A stretch of 64,000 bases of DNA from Casuarina equisetifolia (Eukaryota; Streptophyta; Magnoliopsida; Fagales; Casuarinaceae), in contig CM052355.1 of NCBI GenBank assembly GCA_028551475.1, positions 24,765,580 to 24,829,579 on the forward strand, given 5' to 3'. Positions 22,069-35,900 of the stretch are shown here, piece after piece. Position 1 is the stretch's first letter, and each line of letters begins with the position of its first letter. Made by a program: the position numbers and the translations under genes. The notes under the pieces are model-generated. The model was not told where the DNA came from. It did no database searches and saw only the letters and a program-made list of their open reading frames with translations.

Positions 22069-24935
22069 ATAAAAGTTATCCATAGGTTTTGCCTACGGTT
22101 GCATCAGAAAGGGTTCCAACTTTTTGTTGTGGAAATGATATGTTCATCTTCATCATATGCCAACGTTTGCTTGTCCATAAAACCTGCACATTAACCCCAC
22201 CATCAAGTAATTAACATGGCGGGTTATCCCTTAGTTGTTGTTAAAAGCTTTTTCAATATGCACCAAAGATGGTTGGTTATGCAAGGAGCAAGTAATACTC
22301 TCGTAGGGTTAGTTGACATGGTACACAACATACATCTAAGATTTGACAGATGTTTGGTTACCACACCCACACCCAAGAAAATGGAGATATACTTGAAAAT
22401 GTAAGGCAAAATCACCATGGAGGAAGTTATTTTCACTGACATTATTTGTAGTATTTGGATAAGAATTACTCCATGGACATATCCACACTGATGTCCCTAA
22501 CCCAAAGACCTTGTCTTCGAGAGCCTTACCCAAATAGCCTTGATTCATTATTATATCTCTATATGAATAATAGATTAACAGAGAAAAATATAAAAAACTG
22601 CATTGTCCTCCGTGATCATCCATGGCCCCAATTCATATGGTGTGTTTTGAGTAAAAACAAAACTACTCATATTTTTTGCAACTACAGGAGTGTTTTTGCC
22701 ATCATAAACAAAGTTCTCCATTTTTATCATAAATTGTTTTGCATGACTATCAAAGGTCCTTGATTAAATGGCAAATTTTATTTTTTCATTTTCCAATTTT
22801 CTAATTTTATTTTTACTTATAATTTTTATTAATATATATTTTTATTTTACCATATGTTATTACCTTTTTCTTTTTCTTTTTTTCTAAATAGTGTATCATT
22901 CTTCATTATCATTGATGGCCCCTATTCATATTATATATTTTGGGCCAAAATGGAGCTACTCATATTTTTTCACAATAACAAAAGTAGTTTTGTCATCCCA
23001 AATAATGTTTTCCATTTTAGCCACAAATTTATGCTATCAAAGACCCTCAATTCAAATGATGATTCTTATTTTTTTTTATTTTCCAATTTTCTTATTTTTA
23101 ATTTCTAACAATAAATTTATTTTTAATTTTAGCATTTTAAAAAAAAAATTGTATCATCCTCCATGATTATTGATGGCCCCATTTGATACGGTACTTTTTG
23201 AACAAAAATGGAGCTACTCTTATCTTTTCACAACAGAACAAGCGTTTTCACCATCATGATTAAGGTTCTTTATTGTCACCACAAATTGCCTTACACAACT
23301 ATCAAAGGCTCCCAATTCAAATAGCTAGTTTTATTTTTCTCATTTTCTAATTTTGTAAATTTTAATTTTATAAATACATTTATTTTTTACCATCTATTTT
23401 TACTATTTTTCATTTTTATTAAAAAATTATCTCATTCACCGTGATCAACAATGGCCCCAATTTATATGGTGCATTGAGCAAAAATGGAGCTATTTATATT
23501 TTTTTGCAACAACCTGAGTGTTTTACCATTTATTTTTTACTTTTCTTTTCTTGTTTTCTTAAAATACTACGTCATCCTCCATGATCATCGGTGGTCCTCA
23601 ATTCATATGGTGCATTTAAAGCAAAAACAGAGCTTCTCATATTTTTTTCAAAACAACTTAAGCATTTTTGCCATCATGAATAAAATTCTCTATCACAAAT
23701 TATCCTACATGACTAACGAAGTCTTCCAACTGAAGCGAATTTTTTTTCTCATTTCCTAATTTTAATTTTTTAAATTTTTAATATGTTTATGTTTTTATCT
23801 TTTAACATTTATTGTTATTTATTTATTATTTAAAATAATAATAATTTTTTGTCCATAATTATCGATGCCCTCCAATTCGTTTGGTGCATTTTGAACAAAA
23901 ATAAAGGTACGTATATTCTTTCACAACAACTCAAGTATTTTTGCATCACAAATAAGGTCCTCTATTTTTGCTACAAATTGCATGCATGACTATTGAAGGC
24001 CCCCAATTAGAATGTTGGATTTATTTTTCTTATTCTTTTATTTTTATTTTTATAAAAAACTACATCATAATCCATGATCTTTAGTCAACCTAATTCATAT
24101 GGTGCATTTTGAGAAAAAATAGAGCTACTCATATTTTTTCATAACAACATAAGCATTTTCGCTAACATGAATAAGGTTCTCCATTTTCCCCACAAATTAC
24201 CTTGCATAATTGTTGGATGCCCCCAATTCAAATGGAAAATTTTAATTTTTTATTTTTTTCAATAATATTTTTTTACCATTTATATTTAATTTTTTTCATT
24301 TTAAAAAGGATTACATTATTCTCTATAGCCACTAATGTATTTTGATTCATATGGAGCATTTTGAACAAAAATAGAGCTACTAGTATTTTTTCCACAATAA
24401 CTCGAGCATTTTCGTCATTACAAAGTTCTCTATTTTTGCTATAGATTGCCTTGCATTACTATCAAAGGTGTCCGAATTCAAATTGTGAATTTTATTTTTC
24501 TTATTTTCTAATTTTTTATTTTTACTAATATTTTTTTACCATTTATTTTTACTTTTTTTTTCATTTTAAAAAAGAATTGTATTGTCCTGTATGGTCATCA
24601 ACGGTCCTTGACTCATATTGTGCGTTTGAGAAAAAATGGATTTGTTTGTATTTTTTCATAACAACCCAAGTATCTTCGCCAACACGAACAAGTTTATCCT
24701 TTTTTATCATATGTTATTTTTAATTTAAATATACTTTTTTATTTTTTATTTTTTTCCTTGTATTTCTACTTTCTTTCCTTTTTTTTTTCTTGTTTTCAGC
24801 AAAAACGAAATTATTCATATTTTGAGCATTTTCGCCATCACTTACATTGTGCTATTAGTAAAGATGTCTATCACTTAATAGCTTCATGTGAAACGGCTCA
24901 GGGAAGCTTTGAGTTCTTTTCTTCCTATAGTAGAT
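22069..24935. repeat. satellite-like locus, copy 1 (short, 2.9 kb)
   Basis: Copy 1 begins with a non-repetitive head of about 530 bp (starting aaaagttatccatagg at 22,071), continues as nine diverged tandem monomers, and ends with a tail (...ttcttttcttcctatag, about 24,800-24,930). The head is nearly identical to 24,936-25,466 at an offset of about 2,865. The tail is nearly identical to about 33,900-34,031 at an offset of about 9,100. The arrangement therefore reads as one whole locus present twice head-to-tail. Copy 1 lacks the interior that copy 2 has between about 26,380 and 32,617. Confidence 0.85.
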
Positions 24936-27900
24936 AAAAGTTATCCATAGGTTTTGCCTACGGTTGCATCAGAAAGGGTTCCAACTTTTTGTTGTGGAAA
25001 TGATATGTTCATCTTCATCATATGCCTACGTTTGCTGGTCCATAAAACCTGCACATTAACCCCACCATCAAGTAATTAACATGGCGGGTTATCCCTTAGT
25101 TGTTGTTAAAAGCTTTTTCAATATGCACCCAGGATAGTTGGTTATGCAAGGAGCAAGTAATACTCTAGTAGGGTTAGTTGACATGGTACACAATATACAT
25201 CTAAGATTCGACAGATGTTTGGTTACCACAGCCACACCCAAGAAAATGGAGATATACTTGAAAATGTAAGGCAAAATCACCATGGAGGAAGTTATTTTCA
25301 CTGACATTATTTGTAGTATTTGGATAAGAATTACTCCACGGATATATCCACACTAATGTCCCTAACCCAAAGACCTTGTCTTCAAGAGCCTTACCCAAAG
25401 CCTTGATTCATTATTATATCTCTATATGAATAATAGGTTAACACAAAAAATAAAAAATAAAAAACTGCATTGTCCTCTGTGATCATCCATGGCCCCAATT
25501 CATATGGTGTGTTTTGAGCAAAAACAAAGCTACTCATATTTTTTGCAACAACACAAGTGTTTTTGCTATCATAAACAAAGTTCTCAATTTTTATCATAAA
25601 TTGTCTTGCATGACTATCAAAGGTCCTTGATTTAAATGGCAAATTTTATTTTTTTATTTTCCAATTTTCTAATTTTATTTTTACTTATTTTTATTAATAT
25701 ATATTTTTTATTTTACCATATATTATTACCTTTGTTTTTCTTTTTTCTAAATAGTGTATCATCCTTCATTACCATTGATGGCCTATACATTTTGAGCCAA
25801 AATAGAGTTATTCATATTTTTTCACAATAACTAAAGCAGTTTTGTCATCCCAAATAAGGTTTTCTACTTTAGCCACAAATTTATGTTATCAAAGACCCCT
25901 AATTTAAATGATGAATCTTATTTTTTTTCGATTTTCTTATTTTTAATTTTTAACAATAAATTTATTTTTAATTTTATCATTTTTAAAAAAATTGTATCAT
26001 CCTCCATGATTAATAATGGCCCCATTTCATATGGTACATTTTGAACAAAAATTGAGCTACTCTTATCTTTTCACAACAAAATGAGCATTTTCACTATCAC
26101 AATTAAGGTTCTTTATTGTTGCCACAAACTACCTTGCACAAGTATCAAAGGCTCTCAATTCAAATGGCTAGTTTTATTTTTCTCATTTTCTAATTTTCTA
26201 AATTTTAATTTTATTAATACATTTATTTTTTAAAAAACTATCTCATTTATTTTTACTAATTTTTGTTTCTATTAAAAAACTATCTCATCCACCGTGATCA
26301 ACAATGGCCTCGATTTATATGGTGCATTGAGCAAAAATGGAGCTATTTATATTTTTTTGCAACAACTTGAGTGATTTCACTATTATCAACAAGGTTTTCT
26401 ATTTTGCAACAAATTGCCATGCATGACTATTGAAGGTCCTTAATTCAAAAGGTATTTTTTTTTCCTTATGGTAATTTATAATTATAATTATAATTTATTA
26501 ATTTTTTTATTTTTACCATTTATTTTTAGTTCTCTCTCTCTCTCTCTCTCTTTGTGTAAAAGACCTTGTCATCCCTTGTGATCATTAGTGGCCCCTAATT
26601 CATATGGTACTTTTTAAGCAAAAATAAAACTAGTCGTATTTGTCACAATAACCCTTACATTTTTGTCATCACAAATAAGTTCTTTGTTTTTATCAAAAAT
26701 TACCTTGTAAGATAATCGAATGACCTTGATTCAAATGGAAAATTTTATTTTATTTTTTATTAATGTATTTATTTTTTTATCATTTTTTAAAACTTTTTCT
26801 TCTTATTTCTTTAAAAGAACGCTTCACCTCCATGATCATTGATATCCATGATTCATATGATGCATTTGAGCAAAAATGGTGCTGGTATTTTATTGCAACA
26901 ACCCTAGTGTTTTTGCCATCACAAACAAGTTCTCCATTTTTGGCACAAATTACCTTACATGATAATTGAATACCTATAATTCAAATGTTATATTTTATTT
27001 TTCTCATTTTCTAATTTTTCTAATTTTATTTTTATTAATATATTTATTTACTTTTTCTTCTTATTTCTTTAAAAAAATCATCTTGTCCTTTGTGATCATT
27101 AATGCTCACAATTCATATGGTGCATTTTGAGCAAAAATATTGCTATTCGTATTTTTTTGCAACAATCCAATGTTTTTTTATCACAAACAAAGGACAAACT
27201 ATCCTGCATTACTATCAGAGGACTCTAAATCAAATGGAAAACTTTATTTGTCTCATTTTCTAATTTTACTATTTTAATTTTAATTTTTTATTAATATATT
27301 TATTTTTGGTTTTTACAACTTATTTTTACTTATTTTTCCTTTTTTTTTTCAAAAAGGAATTTGTCCTCCATGACCATTGATGCCTACAATTCATATGGTG
27401 TAAAAATGTAACTACTTATACTTTTTCATAATAACCAAAGTGTTTTTCACCATCATGAACAAGGTTCCCCTTTTCTGCCATAAGTTATCTTGCATGAAAA
27501 TTGAATGCCCTTGACTCAAATGGCAAATTTTATATTTTCCATTTTATATATTATATTTATATTAATATATTTATTCTATATTTACTCTTTTTTTACTTTT
27601 TTCTTTTTGTAAAAAATTACATCATCTCCCATGATCATTGATGGCCCATGATTCTTATGGTGCATTTTGAGCAAAAATAGAGCAACTTGTATATTTTTGC
27701 AACAACTCAAGCGTTCTCACCATCACAAACAAGATTCATCATTTTCACCATGAATTTCTTAGCATGACAATTGATGCCTCTAAATGAAATGGTGGATTTT
27801 GTTTCTCCCATCTTCTAATTTTCTCTAATTTTATTTTATTAAAAAATTATTTTTTTACCATTTATTTTTATTTTCTTCTTATTTCTTTAAAAAACCATGT

Positions 27901-30900
27901 CGTCTTCTATGATCATTGATGCTCACAATTCATATGCTACGTTTTGATTAAAAATAGAGTTACTCGTTTTTTTTCACAACTCTAGCATTTTTGCTATCAC
28001 AAACAAGGTTCTCCTTTTTTGCTACAAATGTTGTCTTGCATGACAATCAAGCCCTTTATTCAAATGGGGAACTCCATTTTTCTAATTTCCTAATTTTATA
28101 ATTTTAATTTTAATTAAATTTTTACTTTTGTTTTCTAATTTTTTTTCAAAAGCCCTATTGTCCTCCCTAATCATGGTGTGTTTGGGGCAAAAAAAAAGGT
28201 ACTTGTATTTTTTTTTTTTTTGCAACAACCTAAGCATTTTCACCATCATGAACAAGGTTCAACGTTTTTGCCACAAATTGTCCTGCTTGACAATCGAATG
28301 CCCTTGAATCAAATGGCAAATTTTGTTTTTCCTATATTTAATTTTTATTTTTATTTTTATTTTTTACTGATATATTTTTTTTACAATTTTTTATACTTTT
28401 TTTTCCTTATTTCACTAAAAACCACATTGTCTTCTAAGATCATCTATGGCCCCCGATTCATATCATGCATTTTGAGTAAAAATGAATCTACTTTTATATG
28501 TTCACAACTTATTGAGCATTTTTGCCATCACAAAATAAATAGGTTTTTCATTTTTCTCATAAATTGCCTTGCATGACAATCAAACACCCCTGATTCAAGT
28601 GGCAAATTTTATTTTTCCTCTTTTCCTATTTCTTTATTTTTATTTTTATTTTATTTTTTAAATATATTTATTTCCTCATTTTTATCATTTATTTTTTATT
28701 TTATTTTCTTGCTTTTGTAAAAAACTATATCATTTCTTGTGATCAGTAAAGGCTCATGATTCATACATACACCTTTTGAGAAAAAGAAATGAACCTCGTA
28801 TTTTTTTGCAATAACCTCAACATTTTTGCCATCACTAATAAGGTTATTTGTTTTTGTCACAAAATTGCATTATTATTGAAAGCCTCTTATCCAAATGGCA
28901 AATTTTATTCTTCCCATTTCTAATTTTTTTATTTTTTAAAAAAATTTATTAGTATTTTAAAAAAATAATTAATTTTTTTCTTGTTATTTTAAAAAACTAC
29001 ATGATCTTCAATGGTCATCAATGGCCCAATACATATGGTGTGTTTTGAGCAAAAATGGATTATTTTTCCCATTTTCCAGATTTTTTTTTATTAATTATTA
29101 ATTTCTAATTTTTCATTTATTTTTTGCTTTTTTATTTTTATTTTTGTTAAAAACCGTGTCATCCTCTATAATCATTATTGGACCCTAGTACATATGGTGT
29201 GTTTTGAGAAAAAAATGGTGTTACTAGTATTTTTTACAACAACCAAGCATTTTCACTACAAATTACCCTATATGATTACCGAAGGCCTTCAATTCAAATG
29301 GTGAATCTTATCACTTTCTAATTTTTTTTATTTTTATTTTACTCATATTTTTTCATAACAACTCAACTATTTTCACCATTACTAACAAGATTTTTTATTT
29401 TTGCCACAAATTGCCCTAATTGAAGGTCCCTTATTCAAATGGTAGATTTTATTTTATTTTTTTCTCATTTTTTATGTCTATTTTTATTTTTATTTTTGAA
29501 ATTTTAAATTTTTACCATCTATTCTTACTTTTTTTTTTATTTGTGAAAAAATTGCATTATCCTCTATAATGATCAACACCCTCCAATTCATATGGTATGT
29601 TTTGAGCAAAAATAAAGATACTCATACTTTTTCATAATAATCGAGCATTTTCACCATCAGCACAAACAAAATTCTCCATTTTTGCCACAAATTGCCTTGT
29701 GTAATTATCAAGGATAACTAATTAAAATGGATTTTTTTTTCCATTTTCTAATTTTTTTTCCTTTTATTTTTTATTTTTATTAATCTTTTTACTTTTTAAT
29801 TTTTACTTTTTACCATTTATTTTTACTTTTATTCTTTTTTAAAAGGGAATTAAGTCATACACCTTGATCCTCTATGGTTCTTGACTCATATTATGTGTTT
29901 TGAGCAAAAATGAAGCTACTCGCATTTTTTTAACAAAACCCAAATGCCTTTGCTATCATGAACAAGTTTCTCCATTTTTGCCACAAATTACTCTACATGA
30001 CTATTAAAGGTCCCTATTTCAAATGTTGGATTTTTTTTTCTTATTTTTAATTTTTTTTGTCTAAATTTAAATTTTTAATTATTTTTTAAAATCTAAATTT
30101 AAAATTTTAATAATATATTTATTAACATATTCTTTTTTTTTACTATTTATTTATTTTTTTTTTATTTTGTTCTTGCAAAAAATTACGTCATCCACCATGA
30201 TCATCATTGGCCCTATACATACAATGCCTTTTGAGTAAAAATGAAGCTACTTGTATTTTTTCACAAGAACCTTTGTGTTTTCACTATCATGAATAAGGTT
30301 CTTCATTTTTGCCACAAATTACCTACATGACTATGGAAGGCCCTCAATCCAAATGGTGATTTTTTTTTATTTTTTTTATATTTACTTTTACTTTTTCACT
30401 TTTTTCTTAAAAAATTGGGTTTGTACCCTCTGATCATCCACAGTTCCTGTTTCATATTGAATGTTGTGAACAAAAATAAAACTGCTCATATTTTTTAATA
30501 ACAACTTGACCATTTTTCTTGTCATGAGGAATGTTCTCTATTTTTGCTACAAATTGTCCTACATGACTTTCAAAGGTCCATAGTTTAAATGGTGGATCTT
30601 ATTTTTACCTTTTTCTAATAGTTTTACTTTTACTTTTAATTTTAATTTTAAAGTATATTTTTAAAATTTTTAACCACCTTTTTTCTTGTTTTTGAAAAAA
30701 ATCATGTCATCCTCCCTAATCATGTATAGCCCCAACTAATATAGTGCATTTTTAGCAAAAATAGAACTACTCGTACTTTTTCACAATAATCGATTGTTTT
30801 TTGCATCACAAATAATTTTCCCTGTTGTTACCACAAATTGCCTTGCATGACTATCGATGGTCATGGATTTAAATGTAGATTTTATTTTTCACTGTTTTTT

Positions 30901-33900
30901 ATTTTTAATTTTAATTTTACTTTACAATATATTTTTATTTTTATCCTTTATATTTTTTTTTTCTTCTTGTCTTCTTAAAGTTGGGTCATATCCTTGATCA
31001 TTGAGGGTTTCTAGCTTATATTGTGTGTTTTGAGCAAAAATGGAGTTATTTGTATTTTTTCACAATAACCTAAGCATTGTTGACATCACAAACAAAGATT
31101 CTCTATTTTTATAACAAATTGCTAAGCATGACTATCGAAGGTCACCAATTCAAATGGAAAAGTTTATTTTTTTCATTTTCTAATTTGTATTTTATTTTTT
31201 ATCATTTATTTTTAGTTTTCTTTTTATTTTTTCAAAAAATTGTGTCATACTTCGTGATCATCATTAGCCCTCAATTCATATGGTGTGTTTTGAGTAAAAA
31301 TAGAGCTACTCAAATTTTTTACCAATAATTTGAGCATTTTTACCATCTTAAACAAAGTTCTATGTTTATGCCACAAATTGCCCTACATGACTATCGAAGG
31401 CCCTAAATTCAAAAGCTGAATTTTATTTTTCACAATTTATTTTTATTTTTTGGACATATTTATGTTTGCATTTTTTACCATTTAATTTTACTTCTCTTTT
31501 TTTTTTCTTGTTTTCTTAAGAAATTGGGTTGAACTTCCTAATGATTGATAATCCTTAATTCATATTGTAAATTTTGAAAAAAAATGGAACTGCTCATATT
31601 TTTTCCCAACAATCTAGTGTTTTTGCCCTAACAAATAAGGTTTTTTGGTTTTAACCACAAATTCCCCTACATGACCATTAAATGCCCATGATTCAAATGC
31701 AGAATTTTATTTTTCACATTTTCACAATTTTTTCTTTTTTATTTTTTCTTTCTTTTTTAATTTTTAATATTTAATTTGTATTAATTTATTTGTATTTATT
31801 TTTATTTTTTAACCATTAAATGCCCATGATGGCTCCTAATTGATATGGTATAGTTTGTGTAAAAATAAAGCTACCCATATTTTTTCACAAAAACTCGAAC
31901 ATTTTTGTTGTGACAAGCAAGGTTTATCTTTTTTGTCACAAAATGCCTTGCATGATGATCAAAGACTCTCAATTCAAATGCTCAATTTTATTTTCCCCAT
32001 TTCTACATTTTTTAATTTTTTATTGATATATATATTTTATTTTTTACCATTTATATTTACTTTTTTCATGTTTATTTAAAAAATTGCATCCTACTCCATG
32101 ATCATCGATGGCCTCCAATTCATATGATACATTTTTGATAGAAATGGAACTACTCATATTATTTTGCAATAACATGAGCATTTTTGCTATCACAAACAAG
32201 ATTCTATAATGAATTTTATTTTTCTCAAAGCCTCCCATTCAGATTCTACATGAATTTTATTTTTCTCATTTTCTAATTTTTATTTTTATTTTTATTCTTT
32301 ATTAATATTCTCATTTTTTAATGTTTACCATTTATTTTTATTTTTTCATTTGAAAAAAAAACCACATCAACTCCATGATCATTGATGGCTTTTAATTCAT
32401 ATGGTAGATTTTGATAAAAAAAATGGAGTTACTTGTATTTTTCACAATAACTCAAATATTTTCATCATCACAGAAAATGTTCTTCATTTTTGTCACAAAT
32501 TTTCCTACATGATTGTCGAAGGTTCTCAATTCAAACGCTAAATTTTATTTTTCCTATTTTCTAATTTTTATTTCAATTTAATTTTTAATGTATTGATATA
32601 CCTAACTTTTTAGTTTTTACCATTTATTTTTACTTTATTTTTTCTTGTTTTCTTAAAATACCACATCATCCTCCATGATTATTGGTGGTCCTCAATTCAT
32701 ATTATGCATTTAAAGCAAAAACGGAGCTTCTTATATTTTTTTAAAAACAACCTAAGCATTTTTGCCATCATGAATAAAATTCTCTATCACAAATTGTCCT
32801 ACATGACTAACGAAGGCAAAATTGAAGTGAATTTTTTTTCTTATTTTCTTATTTTTATTTTTATTTTATTAATATGTTTATGTTTTTATTTTTTAACGTT
32901 TATTTTTATTCATTTATTATTTAAAAATAATAATAATTTGTTGTCCATGATTATGAATGACCTCTAATTCATTTGGTGCATTTTGAACAAAAATAAAGAT
33001 ACGTATATTTTTTCAAAAACTCGAGCATTTTGGCATCACGAATAAGGTCATCTATTTTTGCTACAAATTGCATGCATGACTATCGAAGGCCCCTAACTCA
33101 AATGGTGGATTTATTTTTCTTATTCTTTTATTTTTATTTTTATAAAAAAACTACATCATAATCCATGATCATCAGTCAACCTAATTCATACTGTGCATTT
33201 TGAGAAAAAATAGAGCTACTCATATTTTTTCGTAACAACATTAGCATTTTCGCTAACATGAATAAGGTTCTCCATTTTTCCCAGAAATTACCTTGCATGA
33301 CTGTTGGATGCCCCCAATTCAAGTGGAAAATTTTAATTTTTTATTTTTTTCAATAATATTTTTTTCAATAATATTTTTTTACCATTTATATTTAATTTTT
33401 TTCATTTTATAAAGAATTACATTATCCTCTATAACCACTAATGTATTTTGATTCATATGGAGCATTTTGAACAAAAATAGAGCTACTAGTATTTTTTTCA
33501 CAATAACTCGAGCATTTTCGTCATTACAAAGTTCTCTATTTTTGCTATAGATTGCCTTGCATGACTATCAAAGGTGTCCGAATTCAAATTGTGAATTTCA
33601 TTTTTCTTATTTTTTTAATTTTTAATTTTTATTAATATTTTTTTACCATTTATTTTTACTTTTTTTCATTTTAAAAAAGAATTGTATTGTCCTGTATGGT
33701 CATCAACGGTCCTTGACTCATATTGTGCGTTTGAGAAAAAATGGATTTGTTTGTATTCTTTCATAACAACCCAAGTATCTTCGCCAACACGAACAAGTTT
33801 ATCCTTTTTTATCATATGTTATTTTTAATTTAAATACACTTTTTTATTTTTTATTTTTTTCATGTATTTCTACTTTCTTTTTTTTTTTTTCTTGTTTGAG

Positions 33901-33930
33901 CAAAAACGAAATTATTCATATTTTGAGCAT
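22600..33930. repeat. array of about 40 diverged ~270-bp tandem monomers
   Basis: A recurring core can be followed through the region: catcctccatgatcat, then atggcccc-aattcatatgg, gcattttgagcaaaaatgg, agctactcatattttttcac, gagcattttcgccatcac, aggttctccatttttgcc, acaaattgccttgcatgac, and aattcaaatgg, followed by a T-rich low-complexity spacer with accatttatttttact. Cores start near 22,601, 22,887, 23,152, 23,432, 23,572, 23,852, 24,064, 24,313, 24,581, then 25,468, 25,756, 25,996, 26,284, 26,566, 26,826, 27,083, 27,358, 27,621, 27,898 and so on to about 33,687. Spacing is usually 240-300 bp. Divergence is high, so the array is old and not homogenising. The long ORFs inside it are by-products of T-rich sequence. 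Confidence 0.88.
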
Positions 33931-34036
33931 TTTCGCCATCACTTACATTGTGCTATTAGTAAAGATGTCTATCACTTAATAGCTTCATGTGAAACGGCTC
34001 AGGGAAGCTCTGAGTTCTTTTCTTCCTATAGTAGAT
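24936..34036. repeat. satellite-like locus, copy 2 (long, 9.1 kb)
   Basis: It has the same head and tail as copy 1, with about 32 monomers between them. The tail continues into unrelated sequence (...agtagataactactctgcg) at 34,036, which places the outer edge of the duplication there. The head could be derived from a gene, since one minus-strand frame is open over about 72 codons in both copies, but I could not assign it. Confidence 0.85.
26531..26551. repeat. (CT)n microsatellite inside the monomer array
   Basis: About ten TC/CT units interrupt one T-rich spacer of the tandem array. The run is not shared with neighbouring monomers, so it arose locally. Confidence 0.9.
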
Positions 34037-34860
34037 AACTACTCTGCGTGGCTGTTTTGGAAAGTACAGATATTCAGTCACTGATTCTGATCCCGTTTAG
34101 ACTTGTAGTTTGGTGGCTATTGCAGTAGTCTGCGATTCATAAGTTTGGGTTAGAGCCAGCTAGACCATTGTAGAGGAGGAAAGAAGGGAAATTTAAGTGA
34201 GAATCACATTTGAAGGTCCTTTTAAGTATCCATACTAAGGTCGTTTGATCCATGGCGATCCATTCGGAACATTTTGAGTTGGGTATGAGTGATGTTGCAA
34301 CGTTAAGGTGAAGAAATGCTTAAATCAATCCTTAACAAGATTTCTTACGTTCATTTTCTCCCTCAGGCTCTATTCTCTTTTCGGCCTACAAATCTGCTTC
34401 CAAGCTACTCTAGCAGCTGAAGGTTTGAACTTCAACCCTTCCACCGAAAAAAGATGTGAGAGTTTAACCACAATATTCTCAACGGATACGAAATAATCTC
34501 ATTCCATTTTAGTCTTAAACAGTTGAAACATCTCCTTACCTTGAAGGCCTAGGTTTTGTTCTCTTCGAAAGATCTCATTAGAGAGAAAAGTGCTCAAAAC
34601 TTACAAGGCACTTTACAAATACTCTTATTGTAATAGCTAGTTTTGGTACGTTGGGGGATATCACCATTGTTGAACGCAACGCCTACCTTACGTATGAGGA
34701 TGTAAAAGTAACTGAACAAACACTGAATGGAACAGTACAAGTGGCTGAATATAATAATGAATCATGTCAACTCCATTCTTTCTTTCCTCTAAACCAAAGA
34801 TCATGTGGAAGCTATGAAAATAAGTTTTACAACATGAAATAACACAAAATAAAATATGGA
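34037..34860. other. intergenic, no gene seen
   Basis: This is unique sequence between the repeat locus and the mitochondrial-like block. Two ORFs of about 62 aa are present, without recognisable domains. Confidence 0.4.
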
Positions 34861-35900
34861 TCTTTAAAACATTTTAAAGCAACTAAAATCCCCTAAGAAA
34901 GACCAAAAAAGTGCTAGACCCGAACTCATTACGCATGTTCAATTGTTCGTCCTTTCATCTATATTTATAATTCGTTCATGAAGCACCTCTAATAACTGAG
35001 ATTTTAATCGTTTGGTCGTCTTTGAGATATGCATACTTCGATTCCTCATAATAGCTACTTCGTCCTCTCGCAAATTTACACCTGCTTTAGCCGTTCTGAG
35101 TATCTACCTACTCACGGGGGTCAAGGCCAAGTAGCTGATGATACGTACAAGAACCTACCAATTTTCTGCTTCACGCGACATGGGTCCGTTCTCAAGTATA
35201 TCAGTCACTTTCATTGGTTCGGCCTCTCGCTTTCCCTACATCTCTTTCTCTCTTTCTCTCTTTCTCTCTCGTGGTTCTTCCCGCTGTTATTACGCAGAAG
35301 GCTAGTAGGCGTAGGCCAAATCTCTAGGAGCCCTAATGGACAGTCTTTCTTCGTAGAGAAGTTGTACTTTGCAGGAAAGATCATTCAGTTATATTCCATC
35401 ATCGATAAATGTTGATTAGACATGAGATGCACTCCTACCTCCCCTTTTAGTCAAAAAGATCGAGCCCCGAGATTTGTCTTCCCCCTTCCTGTCCCATCCT
35501 TTCCAACGCGGTACTCGTACGTCCTTTCACGTTACGTTGAAACCACGCTCTTCTTTCTTTTCTGACTATCCATTTCACGTCTTTAAACCCATCACTTGCC
35601 CTTCACTTTCTTTGTCTTCTTCTTATCTTCATTTCGTCGAGATACAATTTTTTTTAAAAAAAATTTTCGTCTGTACCGAGTCTAGTTTTTTTCATTCTTA
35701 GAAAGGCATTTTTTACTTTTCGAAACTTGTCCACAAACCACCATCTTGCCAATGCCACTGCCTACGGGGTGGGTAGGTCGACGGCCATCCGGGTGCATGA
35801 GAGACAGAATTGGGGGGCCCTTTTCTACCTGATTTCTAGTGATTTCTAGCGCCTTTTTCTTGAGCACTAGACGGGTAACTTATCATACAAAATTTATAGC
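34861..35900. other. probable nuclear insertion of mitochondrial DNA (NUMT-like)
   Basis: The base composition is clearly unlike both flanks: near-even GC, many short ct/tc runs (tctttctctc), and words such as acgcagaaggctag, gagccccgagattt and aacgcggtactcgtacg that have the flavour of plant mitochondrial intergenic DNA. No intact mitochondrial gene was recognised. A 128-aa ORF at 35,029-35,415 has no known domain. The call is based on texture, and I could not search it. Confidence 0.45.
35241..35270. repeat. (CTTTCT)n-type simple repeat
   Basis: Imperfect CTCTTT units run for about 30 bp inside the mitochondrial-like block. Confidence 0.85.

Noticed and set aside
28178-28576. Long ORFs (up to 132 aa) inside the tandem array
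   Set aside because: They run through T-rich low-complexity spacers, read as Phe/Leu/Ser strings and do not recur in the same frame in other monomers.
22600-33930. CRISPR-like periodicity
   Set aside because: The units are long, adjacent and diverged, with no constant short repeat separating unique spacers, and the genome is a plant's.
22600-33930. Centromeric satellite
   Set aside because: Monomers are too diverged and too few, and ordinary genes lie on both sides.
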